Below are positions 22,001-36,900 of a DNA stretch of 64,000 nt, piece after piece. The position numbers and the translations under genes are program-made. Each line of letters opens with the position of its first letter. The stretch's first letter is position 1. The stretch spans positions 9,248,001-9,312,000 of the forward strand of contig JAPYXD010000308.1 in NCBI GenBank assembly GCA_030998225.1, given 5' to 3'. Below the pieces are notes generated by a model. The model worked only from the letters and a program-made list of their open reading frames with translations, made no database searches and was not told where the DNA came from. This stretch comes from Diplolepis rosae (Eukaryota; Arthropoda; Insecta; Hymenoptera; Diplolepididae).

Positions 22001-25000
22001 AGTCCCAAGAGTTCCGATCAGAGTTCTTTTCCCTCTGTAATAGTTTTGCAAAAAAAGCCTAATAACATTTTTCGCTGCAATCAAAATCTAAAATGCTATG
22101 GCACTTTGAAGTTGCCCAAAAATTATGAAAACCAAATTTCAAACAGTCCCAAGAGTTCCTATCAGAGTTCTGTTCACCCCCGGAATAGTTCTGCAAATAA
22201 GCCTAATAACATTTTTCGCTGAGATCATAATCCAAAAAGCTATAGCACTTCAAAGTTGCCCAAAAATTTCAAAAACCAAATTTTGAAAAGTTCCAATAGT
22301 TCTGATCAGAGTTCTTTTCCCTCTGTAATAGTTCTGCAAAAAAAGCCTAATAACATTTTTTCGCTGCAAGCAAAATCTAAAAAGCTATAGCACTTCAAAA
22401 TAGCCCAAAAATTCGAAAAACAAAATTTTGAAAATTCCCAAGAGTTCCGATCAGAGTCCTGTTCACCCCCGGAATAGTTCTGCAAAAAAGCCTAATAACA
22501 TTTTTCGCTGGGATCAAAATCCAAAATGCTATGGCACTTTGAAGTTGCCCAAAAATTATGAAAACCAAATTTTAAACAGTCCCAAGAGTTACTATCAGAG
22601 TTCTGTTCACCCCCGGAATAGTTCTGCAAATAAGCCTAATAACATTTTTCGCTGAGATCATAATCCAAAAAGCTATAGCACTTCAAAGTTGCCCAAAAAT
22701 TTCAAAAACCAACTTTTCAAAAGTTCCAATAGTTCTGATCAGAGTTCTTTTCCCTCTGTAATAGTTCTGCAAAAAAGCCTAATAACATTTTTCGCTGCGA
22801 TCAAAGTCCAAAAAGCTATGGCACTTTGAAGTTGCCCAAAAATTATGAAAACCAAATTTTAAACAGTCCCAACAGTTCCTATCAGAGTTCTGTTCACCCC
22901 CGGAATAGTTCTGCAAATAAGCCTAATAACATTTTTCGCTGAGATCATAATCCAAAAAGCTATAGCACTTCAAAGTTGCCCAAAAATTTCAAAAACCAAC
23001 TTTTGAAAAGTTCCAATAGTTCTGATCAGAGTTCTTTTCCCTCTGTAATAGTTCTGCAAAAAAAGCCTAATAACATTTTTCGCTGCAATCAAAATCTAAA
23101 ATGCTATGGCACTTTGAAGTTGCCCAAAAATTATGAAAACCAAATTTTGAAAAGTCCCAAGAGTTCCGATCAGAGTTCTGTTCACCCCCGGAATAGTTCT
23201 GCAAATAAGCCTAATAACATTTTTCGCTGCAATCAAAATCTAAAATGCTATGGCACTTTGAAGTTGCCCAAAAATTATGAAAACCAAATTTTAAACAGTC
23301 CCATGAGTTCCTATCAGGGTTCTGTTCACCCCCGGAATAGTTCTGCAAATAAGCCTAATAACATTTTTCGCTGAGATCATAATCCAAAAAGCTATAGCAC
23401 TTCAAAGTTGCCCAAAAATTTCAAAAACCAACTTTTCAAAAGTTCCAATAGTTCTGATCAGAGTTCTTTTCCCTCTGTAATAGTTCTGCAAAAAAGCCTA
23501 ATAAAATTTTTCGCTGCAATCAAAATCTAAAATGCTATGGCACTTTGAAGTTGCCCAAAAATTATGAAAACTAAATTTTAAACAGTCCCAAGAGTTCCTA
23601 TCAGAGTTCTGTTCACCCCCGGAATAGTTCTGCAAATAAGCCTAATAACATTTTTCGCTGAGATCATAATCCAAAAAGCTATAGCACTTCAAAGTTGCCC
23701 AAAAATTTTAAAAACAAAATTTGTTAAGTTCCAATAGTTCTGATCAGTGTTGTTTTCCCTCCGGAATAGTTCTGCAAAAAAGCCTAATAACATTTTTGTG
23801 GCGATCATAATTTCAAAAGCTATTGCACTTCAAAGTTGCCCAAAAATTTCAAAAACCAACTTTTGAAATGTTCCAATAGTTCTGATCAGTGTTGTTTTCC
23901 CTCCGGAATAGTTCTGCAAAAAAGCCTAATAACATTTTTGTGGCGATCATAATTTCAAAAGCTATTGCACTTCAAAGTTGCCCAAAAATTTCAAAAACCA
24001 ACTTTTGAAATGTTCCAATAGTTCTGATCAGAGTTCTTTTCCCTCTGTAATAGTTCTGCAAAAAAGCCTAATAACATTTTTCCCTGCAATCAAAATCTAA
24101 AATGCTATGGCACTTTGAAGTTGCCCAAAAATTATGAAAACCAAATTTTAAAAAGTCCCAAGAGTTCCTATCAGAGTTCTGTTCACCGCCGGAATAGTTC
24201 TGCAAATAAGCCTAATAACATTTTTCGCTGAGATCATAATCCAAAAAGCTATAGCACTTCAAAGTTGCCCAAAAATTTCAAAAACCAAATTTTGAAAAGT
24301 TCCAATAGTTCTGATCAGCGTTCTGTTCCCTCCTGAATAGTTCTGCAAAAAAGCATGATGACATTTTTCGCTGCGATCAAAGTCCAAAATGCTATGGCAC
24401 TTTGAAGTTGCCCAAAAATTATGAAAACCAAATTTTAAAAAGTCCCAAGGGTTCCGATTAGAGTTCTGTTCACCCCCGGAACAGTTCTGCAAAAAAGCTT
24501 AATAACATTTTTCGCTGCGATCATAATCCAAAAAGCTATAGCACTTCAAAGTTGCCCAAAAATTTAAAAAACAAAATTTGTTAAGTTCCAATAGTTCTGA
24601 TCAGTGTTCTTTTCCCTCTGCAATAGTTCTGCAAAAAAGCCTAATAACATTTTTCGCTGAGATCATAATCCAAAAAGCTATAGCACTTCAAAGTTGCCCA
24701 AAAATTTGAAAAACCAAATTTTGAAAAGTCCCAAGAGTTCTGATCAGAGTTCTTTTCCCTCTGTAATAGTTCTGCAAAAAAGCCTAATAACATTTTTCGC
24801 TGCAATCAAAATCTAAAATGCTATGGCACTTTGAAGTTGCCCAAAAATTATGAAAACCAAATTTCAAACAGTCCCAAGAGTTCCTATCAGAGTTCTGTTC
24901 ACCCCCGGAATAGTTCTGCAAATAAGCCTAACAACATTTTTCGCTGAGATCATAATCCAAAAAGCTATAGCACTTCAAAGTTGCCCAAAAATTTCAAAAA

Positions 25001-28000
25001 CAAAATTAGATAAGTTCCACTAGTTCTGATCAGAGTTCTTTTCCCTCTGTAATAGTTCTGCAAAAAAGCCTAATAACATTTTTCGCTGCGATCAAAGTCC
25101 AAAATGCTATGGCACTTTGAAGTTGCCCAAAAATTATGAAAACCAAATTTTAAACAGTCCCAAGAGTTCCGATCAGAGTTCTGTTCACCCCCGGAATAGT
25201 TCTGCAAAAAAGCCTAATAACATTTTTCGCTGGGATCAAAATCCAAAATGCTATGGCACTTTGAAGTTGCCCAAAAATTATGAAAACCAAATTTTAAACA
25301 GTCCCAAGAGTTCCTATCAGAGTTCTGTTCACCCCCGGAATAGTTCTGCAAATAAGCCTAATAACATTTTTCGCTGAGATCATAATCCAAAAAGCTATAG
25401 CACTTCAAAGTTGCCCAAAAATTTCAAAAACCAACTTTTCAAAAGTTCCAATAGTTCTGATCAGAGTTCTTTTCCCTCTGTAATAGTTCTGCAAAAAAGC
25501 CTAATAACATTTTTCGCTGCAATCAAAATCTAAAATGCTATGGCACTTTGAAGTTGCCCAAAAATTATGAAAACCAAATTTTAAACAGTCCCATGAGTTC
25601 CTATCAGAGTTCTGTTCACCCCCGGAATAGTTCTGCAAATAAGCCTAATAACATTTTTCGCTGAGATCATAATCCAAAAAGCTATAGCACTTCAAAGTTG
25701 CCCAAAAATTTCAAAAACCAACTTTTGAAAAGTTCCAATAGTTCTGATCAGAGTTCTTTTCCCTCTGTAATAGTTCTGCAAAAAAGCCTAATAACATTTT
25801 TCGCTGCAATCAAAATCTAAAATGCTATGGCACTTTGAAGTTGCCCAAAAATTATGAAAACCAAATTTAAAACACACCCAACAGATACTATCAGAGTTCT
25901 GTTCACCCCCGGAATAGTTCTGCAAAAAAGCCTAATAACATTTTTCGCTGGGATCAAAGTCCAAAATGCTATGGCACTTTGAAGTTGCCCAAAAATTATG
26001 AAAACCAAATTTTAAACAGTCCCAAGAGTTCCTATCAGAGTTCTGTTCACCCCCGGAATAGTTCTGCAAATAAGCCTAATAACATTTTTCGCTGAGATCA
26101 TAATCCAAAAAGCTATAGCACTTCAAAGTTGCCCAAAAATTTCAAAAACCAACTTTTCAAAAGTTCCAATAGTTCTGATCAGAGTTCTTTTCCCTCTGTA
26201 ATAGTTCTGCAAAAAAGCCTAATAAAATTTTTCGCTGCAATCAAAATCTAAAATGCTATGGCACTTTGAAGTTGCCCAAAAATTATGAAAACTAAATTTT
26301 AAACAGTCCCAAGAGTTCCTATCAGAGTTCTGTTCACCCCCGGAATAGTTCTGCAAATAAGCCTAATAACATTTTTCGCTGAGATCATAATCCAAAAAGC
26401 TATAGCACTTCAAAGTTGCCCAAAAATTTTAAAAACAAAATTTGTTAAGTTCCAATAGTTCTGATCAGTGTTGTTTTCCCTCCGGAATAGTTCTGCAAAA
26501 AAGCCTAATAACATTTTTGTGGCGATCATAATTTCAAAAGCTATTGCACTTCAAAGTTGCCCAAAAATATCAAAAACCAACTTTTGAAATGTTCCAATAG
26601 TTCTGATCAGTGTTGTTTTCCCTCCGGAATAGTTCTGCAAAAAAGCCTAATAACATTTTTGTGGCGATCATAATTTCAAAAGCTATTGCACTTCAAAGTT
26701 GCCCAAAAATATCAAGAACCAACTTTTGAAATGTTCCAATAGTTCTGATCAGAGTTCTTTTCCCTCTGTAATAGTTCTGCAAAAAAGCCTAATAACATTT
26801 TTCCCTGCAATCAAAATCTAAAATGCTATGGCACTTTGAAGTTGCCCAAAAATTATGAAAACCAAATTTTAAACAGTCCCAAATTTCCTATCAGAGTTCT
26901 GTTCACCGCCGGAATAGTTCTGCAAATAAGCCTAATAACATTTTTCGCTGAGATCATAATCCAAAAAGCTATAGCACTTCAAAGTTGCCCAAAAAATTTC
27001 AAAAAACCAACTTTTGAAAAGTTCCAATAGTTCTGATCAGAGTTCTGTTCACCCCCTGAACAGTTCTGCAAAAAAGCCTTATAAAATTTTTCGCTGCAAT
27101 CAAAATCTAAAATGCTATGGCACTTTGAAGTTGCCCAAAAATTATAGAAAACCAAATTTTAAAAAGTCCCAAATTTCCTATCAGAGTTCTGTTCACCGCC
27201 GGAATAGTTCTGCAAATAAGCCTAATAACATTTTTCGCTGAGATCATAATCCAAAAAGCTATAGCACTTCAAAGTTGCCCAAAAATTTCAAAAACCAACT
27301 TTTGAAAAGTTCCAATAGTTCTGATCAGAGTTCTTTTCCCTCTGTAATAGTTCTGCAAAAAAGCCTAATAACATGTTTCGCTGCAATCAAAAGCTAAAAT
27401 GCTATGGCACTTTGAAGTTGCCAAAAATTATGAAAACCAAATTTTAAACAGTCCCAAGAGTTCCTATCAGAGTTCTGTTCACCCCCGGAATAGTTCTGCA
27501 AATAAGCCTGATAACATTTTTCGCTGCGATCAAAGTCCAAAATGCTATGGTACTTTGAAGTTGCCCAAAAATTATGAAAACCAAATTTTGAAAAGTCGAA
27601 AGTTTTACTTTCTTTTGTCTGTTCACCGCCGGAATAGTTCTGCAAATAAGCCTAATAACATTTTTCGCTGAGATCATAATCCAAAAAGCTATAGCACTTC
27701 AAAGTTGCCCAAAAATTTCAAAAACCAACTTTTGAAAAGTTCCAATAGTTCTGATCAGCGTTCTGTTCCCTCTTGTAATAGTTCTGCAAAAAAGCCTAAT
27801 AACATTTTTCGCTGCAATCAAAATCTAAAATGCTATGGCACTTTGAAGTTGCCCAAAAATTATGAAAACCAAATTTTAAACAGTCCCATGAGTTCCTATC
27901 AGAGTTCTGTTCACCCCCGGAATAGTTCTGCAAAAAAGCCTAATAACATTTTTCGCTGCAATCAAAATCTAAAATGCTATGGCACTTTGAAGTTGCCCAA

Positions 28001-31000
28001 AAATTATGAAAACCAAATTTTAAAAAGTCCCAAGAGTTCCGATCAGAGTTCTGTTCACCCCCGGAATAGTTCTGCAAATAAGCCTAATAACATTTTTCGC
28101 TGAGATCATAATCCAAAAAGCTATAGCACTTCAAAGTTGCCCAAAAAATTTCAAAAATCAAATTTTGAAAATTTCCAATAGTTCTGATCAGAGTTCTTTT
28201 CCCTCTGTAATAGTTCTGCAAAAAAGCCTAATAAAATTTTTCGCTGCAATCAAAATCTAAAATGCTATGGCACTTTGAAGTTGCCCAAAAATTATGAAAA
28301 CTAAATTTTAAACAGTCCCAAGAGTTCCTATCAGAGTTCTGTTCACCCCCGGAATAGTTCTGCAAATAAGCCTAATAACATTTTTCGCTGAGATCATAAT
28401 CCAAAAAGCTATAGCACTTCAAAGTTGCCCAAAAATTTCAAAAACCAAAGTTTGAAAAGTTCCAATATTTCTGATCAGCGTTCTGTTCCCTCCGGAATAG
28501 TTCTGCAAAAAAGCAAGATGACATTTTTCGCTGCGATCAAAGTCCAAAAAGCTATAGCACTTCAAAGTTGCCCAAAAATTTTAAAAACAAAATTTGTTAA
28601 GTTCCAATAGTTCTGATCAGTGTTGTTTTCCCTCCGGAATAGTTCTGCAAAAAAGCCTAATAACATTTTTGTGGCGATCATAATTTCAAAAGCTATTGCA
28701 CTTCAAAGTTGCCCAAAAATTTCAAAAACCAACTTTTGAAATGTTCCAATAGTTCTGATCAGAGTTCTTTTCCCTCTGTAATAGTTCTGCAAAAAAGCCT
28801 AATAACATTTTTCCCTGCAATCAAAATCTAAAATGCTATGGCACTTTGAAGTTGCCCAAAAATTATGAAAACCAAATTTTAAACAGTCCCAAGAGTTCCT
28901 ATCAGAGTTCTGTTCACCCCCGGAATAGTTCTGCAAATAAGCCTAATAACATTTTTCGCTGAGATCATAATCCAAAAAGCTATAGCACTTGAAAGTTGCC
29001 CAAAAATGTCAAAAACAAACTTTAAAAAGTTCCAATAGTTCTGATCAGAGTTCTTTTCCCTCTGTAATAGTTTTGCAAAAAAGCCTAATAACTTTTTTCG
29101 CTGCAATCAAAATCTAAAATGCTATGGCACTTTGAAGTTGCCCAAAAATTATGAAAACCAAATTTTAAACAGTCCCAAGAGTTCCTATCAGAGTTCTGTT
29201 CACCCCCGGAATAGTTCTGCAAATAAGCCTAATAACATTTTTCGCTGAGATCATAATCCAAAAAGCTATAGCACTTCAAAGTTGCCCAAAAATTTCAAAA
29301 ACCAACTTTTCAAAAGTTCCAATGGTTCTGATCAGAGTTCTTTTCCCTCTGTAATAGTTCTGCAAAAAAGCCTAATAACATTTTTCGCTGCGATCAAAGT
29401 CCAAAAAGCTATAGCACTTCAAAGTTGCCCAAAAATTTCAAAAACCAACTTTTCAAAAGTTCCAATAGTTCTGATCAGAGTTCTGTTCACCCCCGGAATA
29501 GTTCTGCAAAAAAGCCTAATAACATTTTTCGCTGCAATCAAAATCTAAAATGCTATGGCACTTTGAAGTTGCCCAAAAATTATGAAAACCAAATTTTGAA
29601 AAGTCCCAAGAGTTCCGATCAGAGTTCTGTTCACCCCCGGAATAGTTCTGCAAATAAGCCTAATAACATTTTTCGCTGAGATCATAATCCAAAAAGCTAT
29701 AGCACTTCAAAGTTGCCCAAAAATATCAAAAACCAACATTCGAAAAGTTCCAATAGTTCTGATCAGAGTTCTTTTCCCTCTGTAATAGTTCTGCAAAAAA
29801 GCCTAATAACATTTTTCGCTGCAATCAAAATCTAAAATGCTATAGCACTTCAAAGTTGCCCAAAAATTTGAAAAACCAAATTTTGAAAAGTCCCAAGAGT
29901 TCCGATCAGAGTTCTTTTCCCTCTGTAATAGTTCTGCAAAAAAGCCTAATAACATTTTTCGCTGCAATCAAAATCTAAAATGCTATGGCACTTTGAAGTT
30001 GCCCAAAAATTATGAAAACCAAATTTTAAACAGTCCCAAGAGTTCCTATCAGAGTTCTGTTCACCCCCGGAATAGTTCTGCAAATAAGCCTAATAACATT
30101 TTTCGCTGAGATCATAATCCAAAAAGCTATAGCACTTCAAAGTTGCCCAAAAATTTGAAAAACCAAATTTTGAAAAGTCCCAAGAGTTCTGATCAGAGTT
30201 CTTTTCCTTCTGTAATAGTTCTGCAAAAAAGCCTAATAACATTTTTCGCTGCAATCAAAATCTAAAATGCTATGGCACTTTGAAGTTGCCCAAAAATTAT
30301 GAAAACCAAATTTTAAACAGTCCAATGAGTTCCTATCAGAGTTCTGTTCACCCCCGGAATAGTTCTGCAAATAAGCCTAATAACATTTTTCGCTGCGATC
30401 AAAGTCCAAAATGCTATGGCACTTTGAAGTTGCCCAAAAATTATGAAAACCAAATTTTAAACAGTCCCAAGAGTTCCTATCAGAGTTCTGTTCACCCCCG
30501 GAATAGTTCTGCAAATAAGCCTAATAACATTTTTCGCTGAGATCATAATCCAAAAAGCTATAGCACTTCAAAGTTGCCCAAAAATTTCAAAAACCAACTT
30601 TTCAAAAGTTCCAATAGTTCTGATCAGAGTTCTTTTCCCTCTGTAATAGTTCTGCAAAAAAGCCTAATAACATTTTTCGCTGCAATCAAAATCTAAAATG
30701 CTATGGCACTTTGAAGTTGCCCAAAAATTATGAAAACCAAATTTTAAACAGTCCCAAGAGTTCCTATCAGAGTTCTGTTCACCCCCGGAATAGTTCTGCA
30801 AATAAGCCTAATAACATTTTTCGCTGAGATCATAATCCAAAAAGCTATAGCACTTCAAAGTTGCCCAAAAATTTCAAAAACCAACTTTTGAAAAGTTCCA
30901 ATAGTTCTGATCAGAGTTCTTTTCCCTCTGTAATAGTTCTGCAAAAAAGCCTAATAACATTTTTCGCTGCAATCAAAATCTAAAATGCTATGGCACTTTG

Positions 31001-33079
31001 AAGTTGCCCAAAAATTATGAAAACCAAATTTTAAACAGTCCCAAGAGTTCCTATCAGAGTTCTGTTCACCCCCGGAATAGTTCTGCAAATAAGCCTAATA
31101 ACATTTTTCGCTGCAATCAAAATCTAAAATGCTATGGCACTTTGAAGTTGCCCAAAAATTATGAAAACCAAATTTTAAACAGTCCCAAGAGTTCCTATCA
31201 GAGTTCTGTTCAACCCGGAATAGTTCTGCAAATAAGCCTAATAACATTTTTCGCTGAGATCATAACCCAAAAAGCTATAGCACTTCAAAGTTGCCCAAAA
31301 ATTTCAAAAACCAACTTTTCAAAAGTTCCAATAGTTCTGATCAGAGTTCTTTTCCCTCTGTAATAGTTCTGCAAAAAAGCCTAATAAAATTTTTCGCTGC
31401 AATCAAAATCTAAAATGCTATGGCACTTTGAAGTTGCCCAAAAATTATGAAAACTAAATTTTAAACAGTCCCAAGAGTTCCTATCAGAGTTCTGTTCACC
31501 CCCGGAATAGTTCTGCAAATAAGCCTAATAACATTTTTCGCTGAGATCATAATCCAAAAAGCTATAGCACTTCAAAGTTGCCCAAAAATTTTAAAAACAA
31601 AATTTGTTAAGTTCCAATAGTTCTGATCAGTGTTGTTTTCCCTCCGGAATAGTTCTGCAAAAAAGCCTAATAACATTTTTGTGGCGATCATAATTTCAAA
31701 AGCTATTGCACTTCAAAGTTGCCCAAAAATTTCAAAAACCAACTTTTGAAATGTTCCAATAGTTCTGATCAGAGTTCTTTTCCCTCTGTAAAAGTTCTGC
31801 AAAAAAGCCTAATAACATTTCTGTGGCGATCATAATTTCAAAAGCTATTGCACTTCAAAGTTGCCCAAAAATATCAAGAACCAACTTTTGAAATGTTCCA
31901 ATAGTTCTGATCAGAGTTCTTTTCCCTCTGTAATAGTTCTGCAAAAAAGCCTAATAACATTTTTGCCTGCAATCAAAATCTAAAATGCTATGGCACTTTA
32001 AAGTTGCCCAAAAATTATGAAAACCAAATTTTAAAAAGTCCCAAATTTCCTATCAGAGTTCTGTTCACCGCCGGAATAGTTCTGCAAATAAGCCTAATAA
32101 CATTTTTCGCTGAGATCATAATCCAAAAAGCTATAGCACTTCAAAGTTGCCCAAAAATTTCAAAAACCAACTTTTGAAAAGTTCCAATAGTTCTGATTAG
32201 CGTTCTGTTCCCTCCTGAATAGTTCTGCAAAAAAGCATGATAAAATTTTTCGCTGCAATCAAAATCTAAAATGCTATGGCACTTTGAAGTTGCCCAAAAA
32301 TTATGAAAACCAAATTTTAAAAAGTCCCAAATTTCCTATCAGAGTTCTGTTCACCGCCGGAATAGTTCTGCAAATAAGCCTAATAACATTTTTCGCTGAG
32401 ATCATAATCCAAAAAGCTATAGCACTTCAAAGTTGCCCAAAAATTTCAAAAACCAACTTTTGAAAAGTTCCAATAGTTCTGATCAGAGTTCTTTTCCCTC
32501 TGTAATAGTTCTGCAAAAAAGCCTAATAACATTTTTCGCTGCAAGCAAAATCTAAAATGCTATGTCACTTTGAAGTTGTCCAAAAATTAGCTAAACAAAA
32601 TTCTAAAAAGTCCCAAGAGTTCCGATCAGAGTTCTGTTCACCCCCGGAATAGTTCTGCAAAAAAGCCTAATAAAATTTTTCGCTGCAATCAAAATCTAAA
32701 ATGCTATGGCACTTTGAAGTTGCCCAAAAATTATGAAAACCAAATTTTAAACAGTCCCAAGAGTTCCTATCAGAGTTCTGTTCACCCCCGGAATAGTTCT
32801 GCAAATAAGCCTAATAACATTTTTCGCTGAGATCATAATCCAAAAAGCTATAGCACTTCAAAGTTGCCCAAAAATTTCAAAAACCAACTATTCAAAAGTT
32901 CCAATAGTTCTGATCAGAGTTCTTTTCCCTCTGTAAAAGATCTGCAAAAAAGCCTAATCAAATTTTTCGCTGCAATCAAAATCTAAAATGCTATGGCACT
33001 TTGAAGTTGCCCAAAAATTATGAAAACTAAATTTTAAACATTCCCAAGAGTTCCTATCAGAGTTCTGTTCACCCCCGGA

Positions 33080-33940
33080 ATAGTTCTGCAAATAAGCCTA
33101 ATAACATTTTTCGCTGCGATCAAAGTCCAAAAAGCTATAGCACTTCAAAGTTGCCCAAAAATTTTAAAAACAAAATTTGTTAAGTTCCAATAGTTCTGAT
33201 CAGTGTTGTTTTCCCTCCGGAATAGTTCTGCAAAAAAGCCTAATAACATTTTTGTGGCGATCATAATTTCAAAAGCTATTGCACTTCAAAGTTGCCCAAA
33301 AATATCAAAAACCAACTTTTGAAATGTTCCAATAGTTCTGATCAGTGTTGTTTTCCCTCCGGAATAGTTCTGCAAAAAAGCCTAATAACATTTTTGTGGC
33401 GATCATAATTTCAAAAGCTATTGCACTTCAAAGTTGCCCAAAAATTTCAAAAACCAACTTTTGAAATGTTCCAATAGTTCTGATCAGAGTTCTTTTCCCT
33501 CTGTAATAGTTCTGCAAAAAAGCCTAATAACATTTTTCCCTGCAATCAAAATCTAAAATGCTATGGCACTTTGAAGTTGCCCAAAAATTATGAAAACCAA
33601 ATTTTAAACAGTCCCAAGAGTTCCTATCAGAGTTGTTTTCACCCCCGGAATAGTTCTGCAAAAAAGCACGATGACATTTTTCGCTGCGATCAAAGTCCAA
33701 AAAGCTATAGCACTTCAAAGTTGCCCAAAAATTTTAAAAACAAAATTTGTTAAGTTCCAATAGTTCTGATCAGTGTTGTTTTCCCTCCGGAATAGTTCTG
33801 CAAAAAAGCCTAATAACATTTTTGTGGCGATCATAATTTCAAAAGCTATTGCACTTCAAAGTTGCCCAAAAATTTCAAAAACCAACTTTTGAAATGTTCC
33901 AATAGTTCTGATCAGAGTTCTTTTCCCTCTGTAATAGTTC
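33080..33940 (+). repeat. Higher-order block V, left copy (partner 46409-47270)
   Basis: The offset is 13329 bp (about 93 monomers). Both copies contain E, an ATATCAAAAACC variant, E again, then F and a monomer with GTTGTTTTCACCCCCGG and GCACGATGACATTTTTCGC. The right copy is across the domain boundary near 43.8 kb, so the two domains share older segments. Confidence 0.82.
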
Positions 33941-36900
33941 TGCAAAAAAGCCTAATAACATTTTTGTGGCGATCATAATTTCAAAAGCTATAGCACTTCA
34001 AAGTTGCCCAAAAATTTCAAAAACCAAATTTTGAAAAGTTCCAATAGTTCTGATCAGCGTTCTGTTCCCTCCGGAATAGTTCTGCAAATAAGCCTAATAA
34101 CATTTTTCGCTGAGATCATAATCCAAAAAGCTATAGCACTTGAAAGTTGCCCAAAAATGTCAAAAACCAAATTTTGAAAATTTCCAATAGTTCTGATCAG
34201 AGTTCTTTTCCCTCTGTAATAGTTCTGCAAAAAAGCCTAATAACATTTTTCGCTGCAATCAAAATCTAAAATGCTATAGCACTTCAAAGTTGCCCAAAAA
34301 TTTGAAAAACCAAATTTTGAAAAGTCCCAAGAGTTCCGATCAGAGTTCTGTTCACCCCCTGAACAGTTCTGCAAAAAAGCCTAATAAAATTTTTCGCTGC
34401 AATCAAAATCTAAAATGCTATGGCACTTTGAAGTTGCCCAAAAATTATGTAAAACCAAATTTTAAAAAGTCCCAGGTGTCCTATCAGAGTTCTGTTCACC
34501 GCCGGAATAGTTCTGCAAATAAGCCTAATAACATTTTTCGCTGAGATCATAATCCAAAAAGCTATAGCACTTCAAAGTTGCCCAAAAATTTCAAAAACCA
34601 ACTTTTGAAAAGTTCCAATAGTTCTGATCAGAGTTCTTTTCCCTCTGTAATAGTTCTGCAAAAAAGCCTAATAACATTTTTCGCTGCAATCAAAATCTAA
34701 AATGCTATGGCACTTTGAAGTTGACCAAAAATTATGAAAACCAAATTTTAAAAAGTCCCAAGAGTTCCGATCAGAGTTCTGTTCACCCCCGGAATAGTTC
34801 TGCAAAAAAGCCTAATAAAATTTTTCGCTGCAATCAAAATCTAAAATGCTATGGCACTTTGAAGTTGCCCAAAAATTATGAAAACCAAATTTTAAACAGT
34901 CCCAAGAGTTCCTATCAGAGTTCTGTTCACCCCCGGAATAGTTCTGCAAATAAGCCTAATAACATTTTTCGCTGAGATCATAATCCAAAAAGCTATAGCA
35001 CTTCAAAGTTGCCCAAAAATTTCAAAAACCAACTTTTCAAAAGTTCCAATAGTTCTGATCAGAGTTCTTTTCCCTCTGTAATAGTTCTGCAAAAAAGCCT
35101 AATAAAATTTTTCGCTGCAATCAAAATCTAAAATGCTATGGCACTTTGAAGTTGCCCAAAAATTATGAAAACTAAATTTTAAACAGTCCCAAGAGTTCCT
35201 ATCAGAGTTCTGTTCACCCCCGGAATAGTTCTGCAAATAAGCCTAATAACATTTTTCGCTGAGATCATAATCCAAAAAGCTATAGCACTTCAAAGTTGCC
35301 CAAAAATTTCAAAAACCAAAGTTTGAAAAGTTCCAATATTTCTGATCAGCGTTCTGTTCCCTCCGGAATAGTTCTGCAAAAAAGCAAGATGACATTTTTC
35401 GCTGCGATCAAAGTCCAAAAAGCTATAGCACTTCAAAGTTGCCCAAAAATTTTAAAAACAAAATTTGTTAAGTTCCAATAGTTCTGATCAGTGTTGTTTT
35501 CCCTCCGGAATAGTTCTGCAAAAAAGCCTAATAACATTTTTGTGGCGATCATAATTTCAAAAGCTATTGCACTTCAAAGTTGCCCAAAAATTTCAAAAAC
35601 CAACTTTTGAAATGTTCCAATAGTTCTGATCAGAGTTCTTTTCCCTCTGTAATAGTTCTGCAAAAAAGCCTAATAACATTTTTCCCTGCAATCAAAATCT
35701 AAAATGCTATGGCACTTTGAAGTTGCCCAAAAATTATGAAAACCAAATTTTAAACAGTCCCAAAGAGTTCCGATCAGAGTTCTGTTCACCCCCGGAATAG
35801 TTCTGCAAATAAGCCTAATAACATTTTTCGCTGAGATCATAATCCAAAAAGCTATAGCACTTCAAAGTTGCCCAAAAATTATGAAAACCAAATTTTAAAC
35901 AGTCCCATGAGTTCCTATCAGAGTTCTGTTCTCCCCCGGAATAGTTCTGCAAATAAGCCTAATAACATTTTTCGCTGAGATCATAATCCAAAAAGCTATA
36001 GCACTCGAAAGTTGCCCAAAAATGTCAAAAACAAACTTTAAAAAGTTCCAATAGTTCTGATCAGAGTTCTTTTCCCGCTGTAATAGTTTTGCAAAAAAAG
36101 CCTAATAACATTTTTCGCTGCAATCAAAATCTAAAATGCTATGGCACTTTGAAGTTGCCCAAAAAATTATGAAAACCAAATTTTAAAAAGTCCCAAGAGT
36201 TCCTATCAGAGTTCTGTTCACCCCCGGAATAGTTCTGCAAATAAGCCTAATAACATTTTTCGCTGAGATCATAATCCAAAAAGCTATAGCACTTTAAAGT
36301 TGCCCAAAAATTTCAAAAAACAACTTTTTGAAAACTTCCAATAGTTCCTATCAGAGTTCTTTTCCCTCTGTAATAGTTCTGCAAATAAGCCTAATAACAT
36401 TTTTCGCTGAGATCATAATCCAAAAAGCTATAGCACTTCAAAGTTGCCCAAAAATTTCAAAAACCAACTTTTTGAAAAGTTCCAATAGTTCTGATCAGAG
36501 TTCTGTTCACCCCCTGAACAGTTCTGCAAAAAAAGCCTTATAAAATTTTTCGCTGCAATCAAAATCTAAAATGCTATGGCACTTTGAAGTTGCCCAAAAA
36601 TTATGAAAACCAAATTTTAAAAAGTCCCAAATTTCCTATCAGAGTTCTGTTCAACCCCCGGAATAGTTCTACAAATAAGCCTAATAACATTTTTCGCTGA
36701 GATCATAATCCAAAAAGCTATAGCACTTCAAAGTTGCCCAAAAATTTCAAAAACCAACTTTTTGAAAACTTCCAATAGTTCCGATCAGAGTTCTTTTCCC
36801 TCTGTAATAGTTCTGCAAAAAAGCCTAATAACATTTTTCGCTGCAATCAAAATCTAAAATGCTATAGCACTTCAAAGTTGCCCAAAAATTTGAAAAACCA

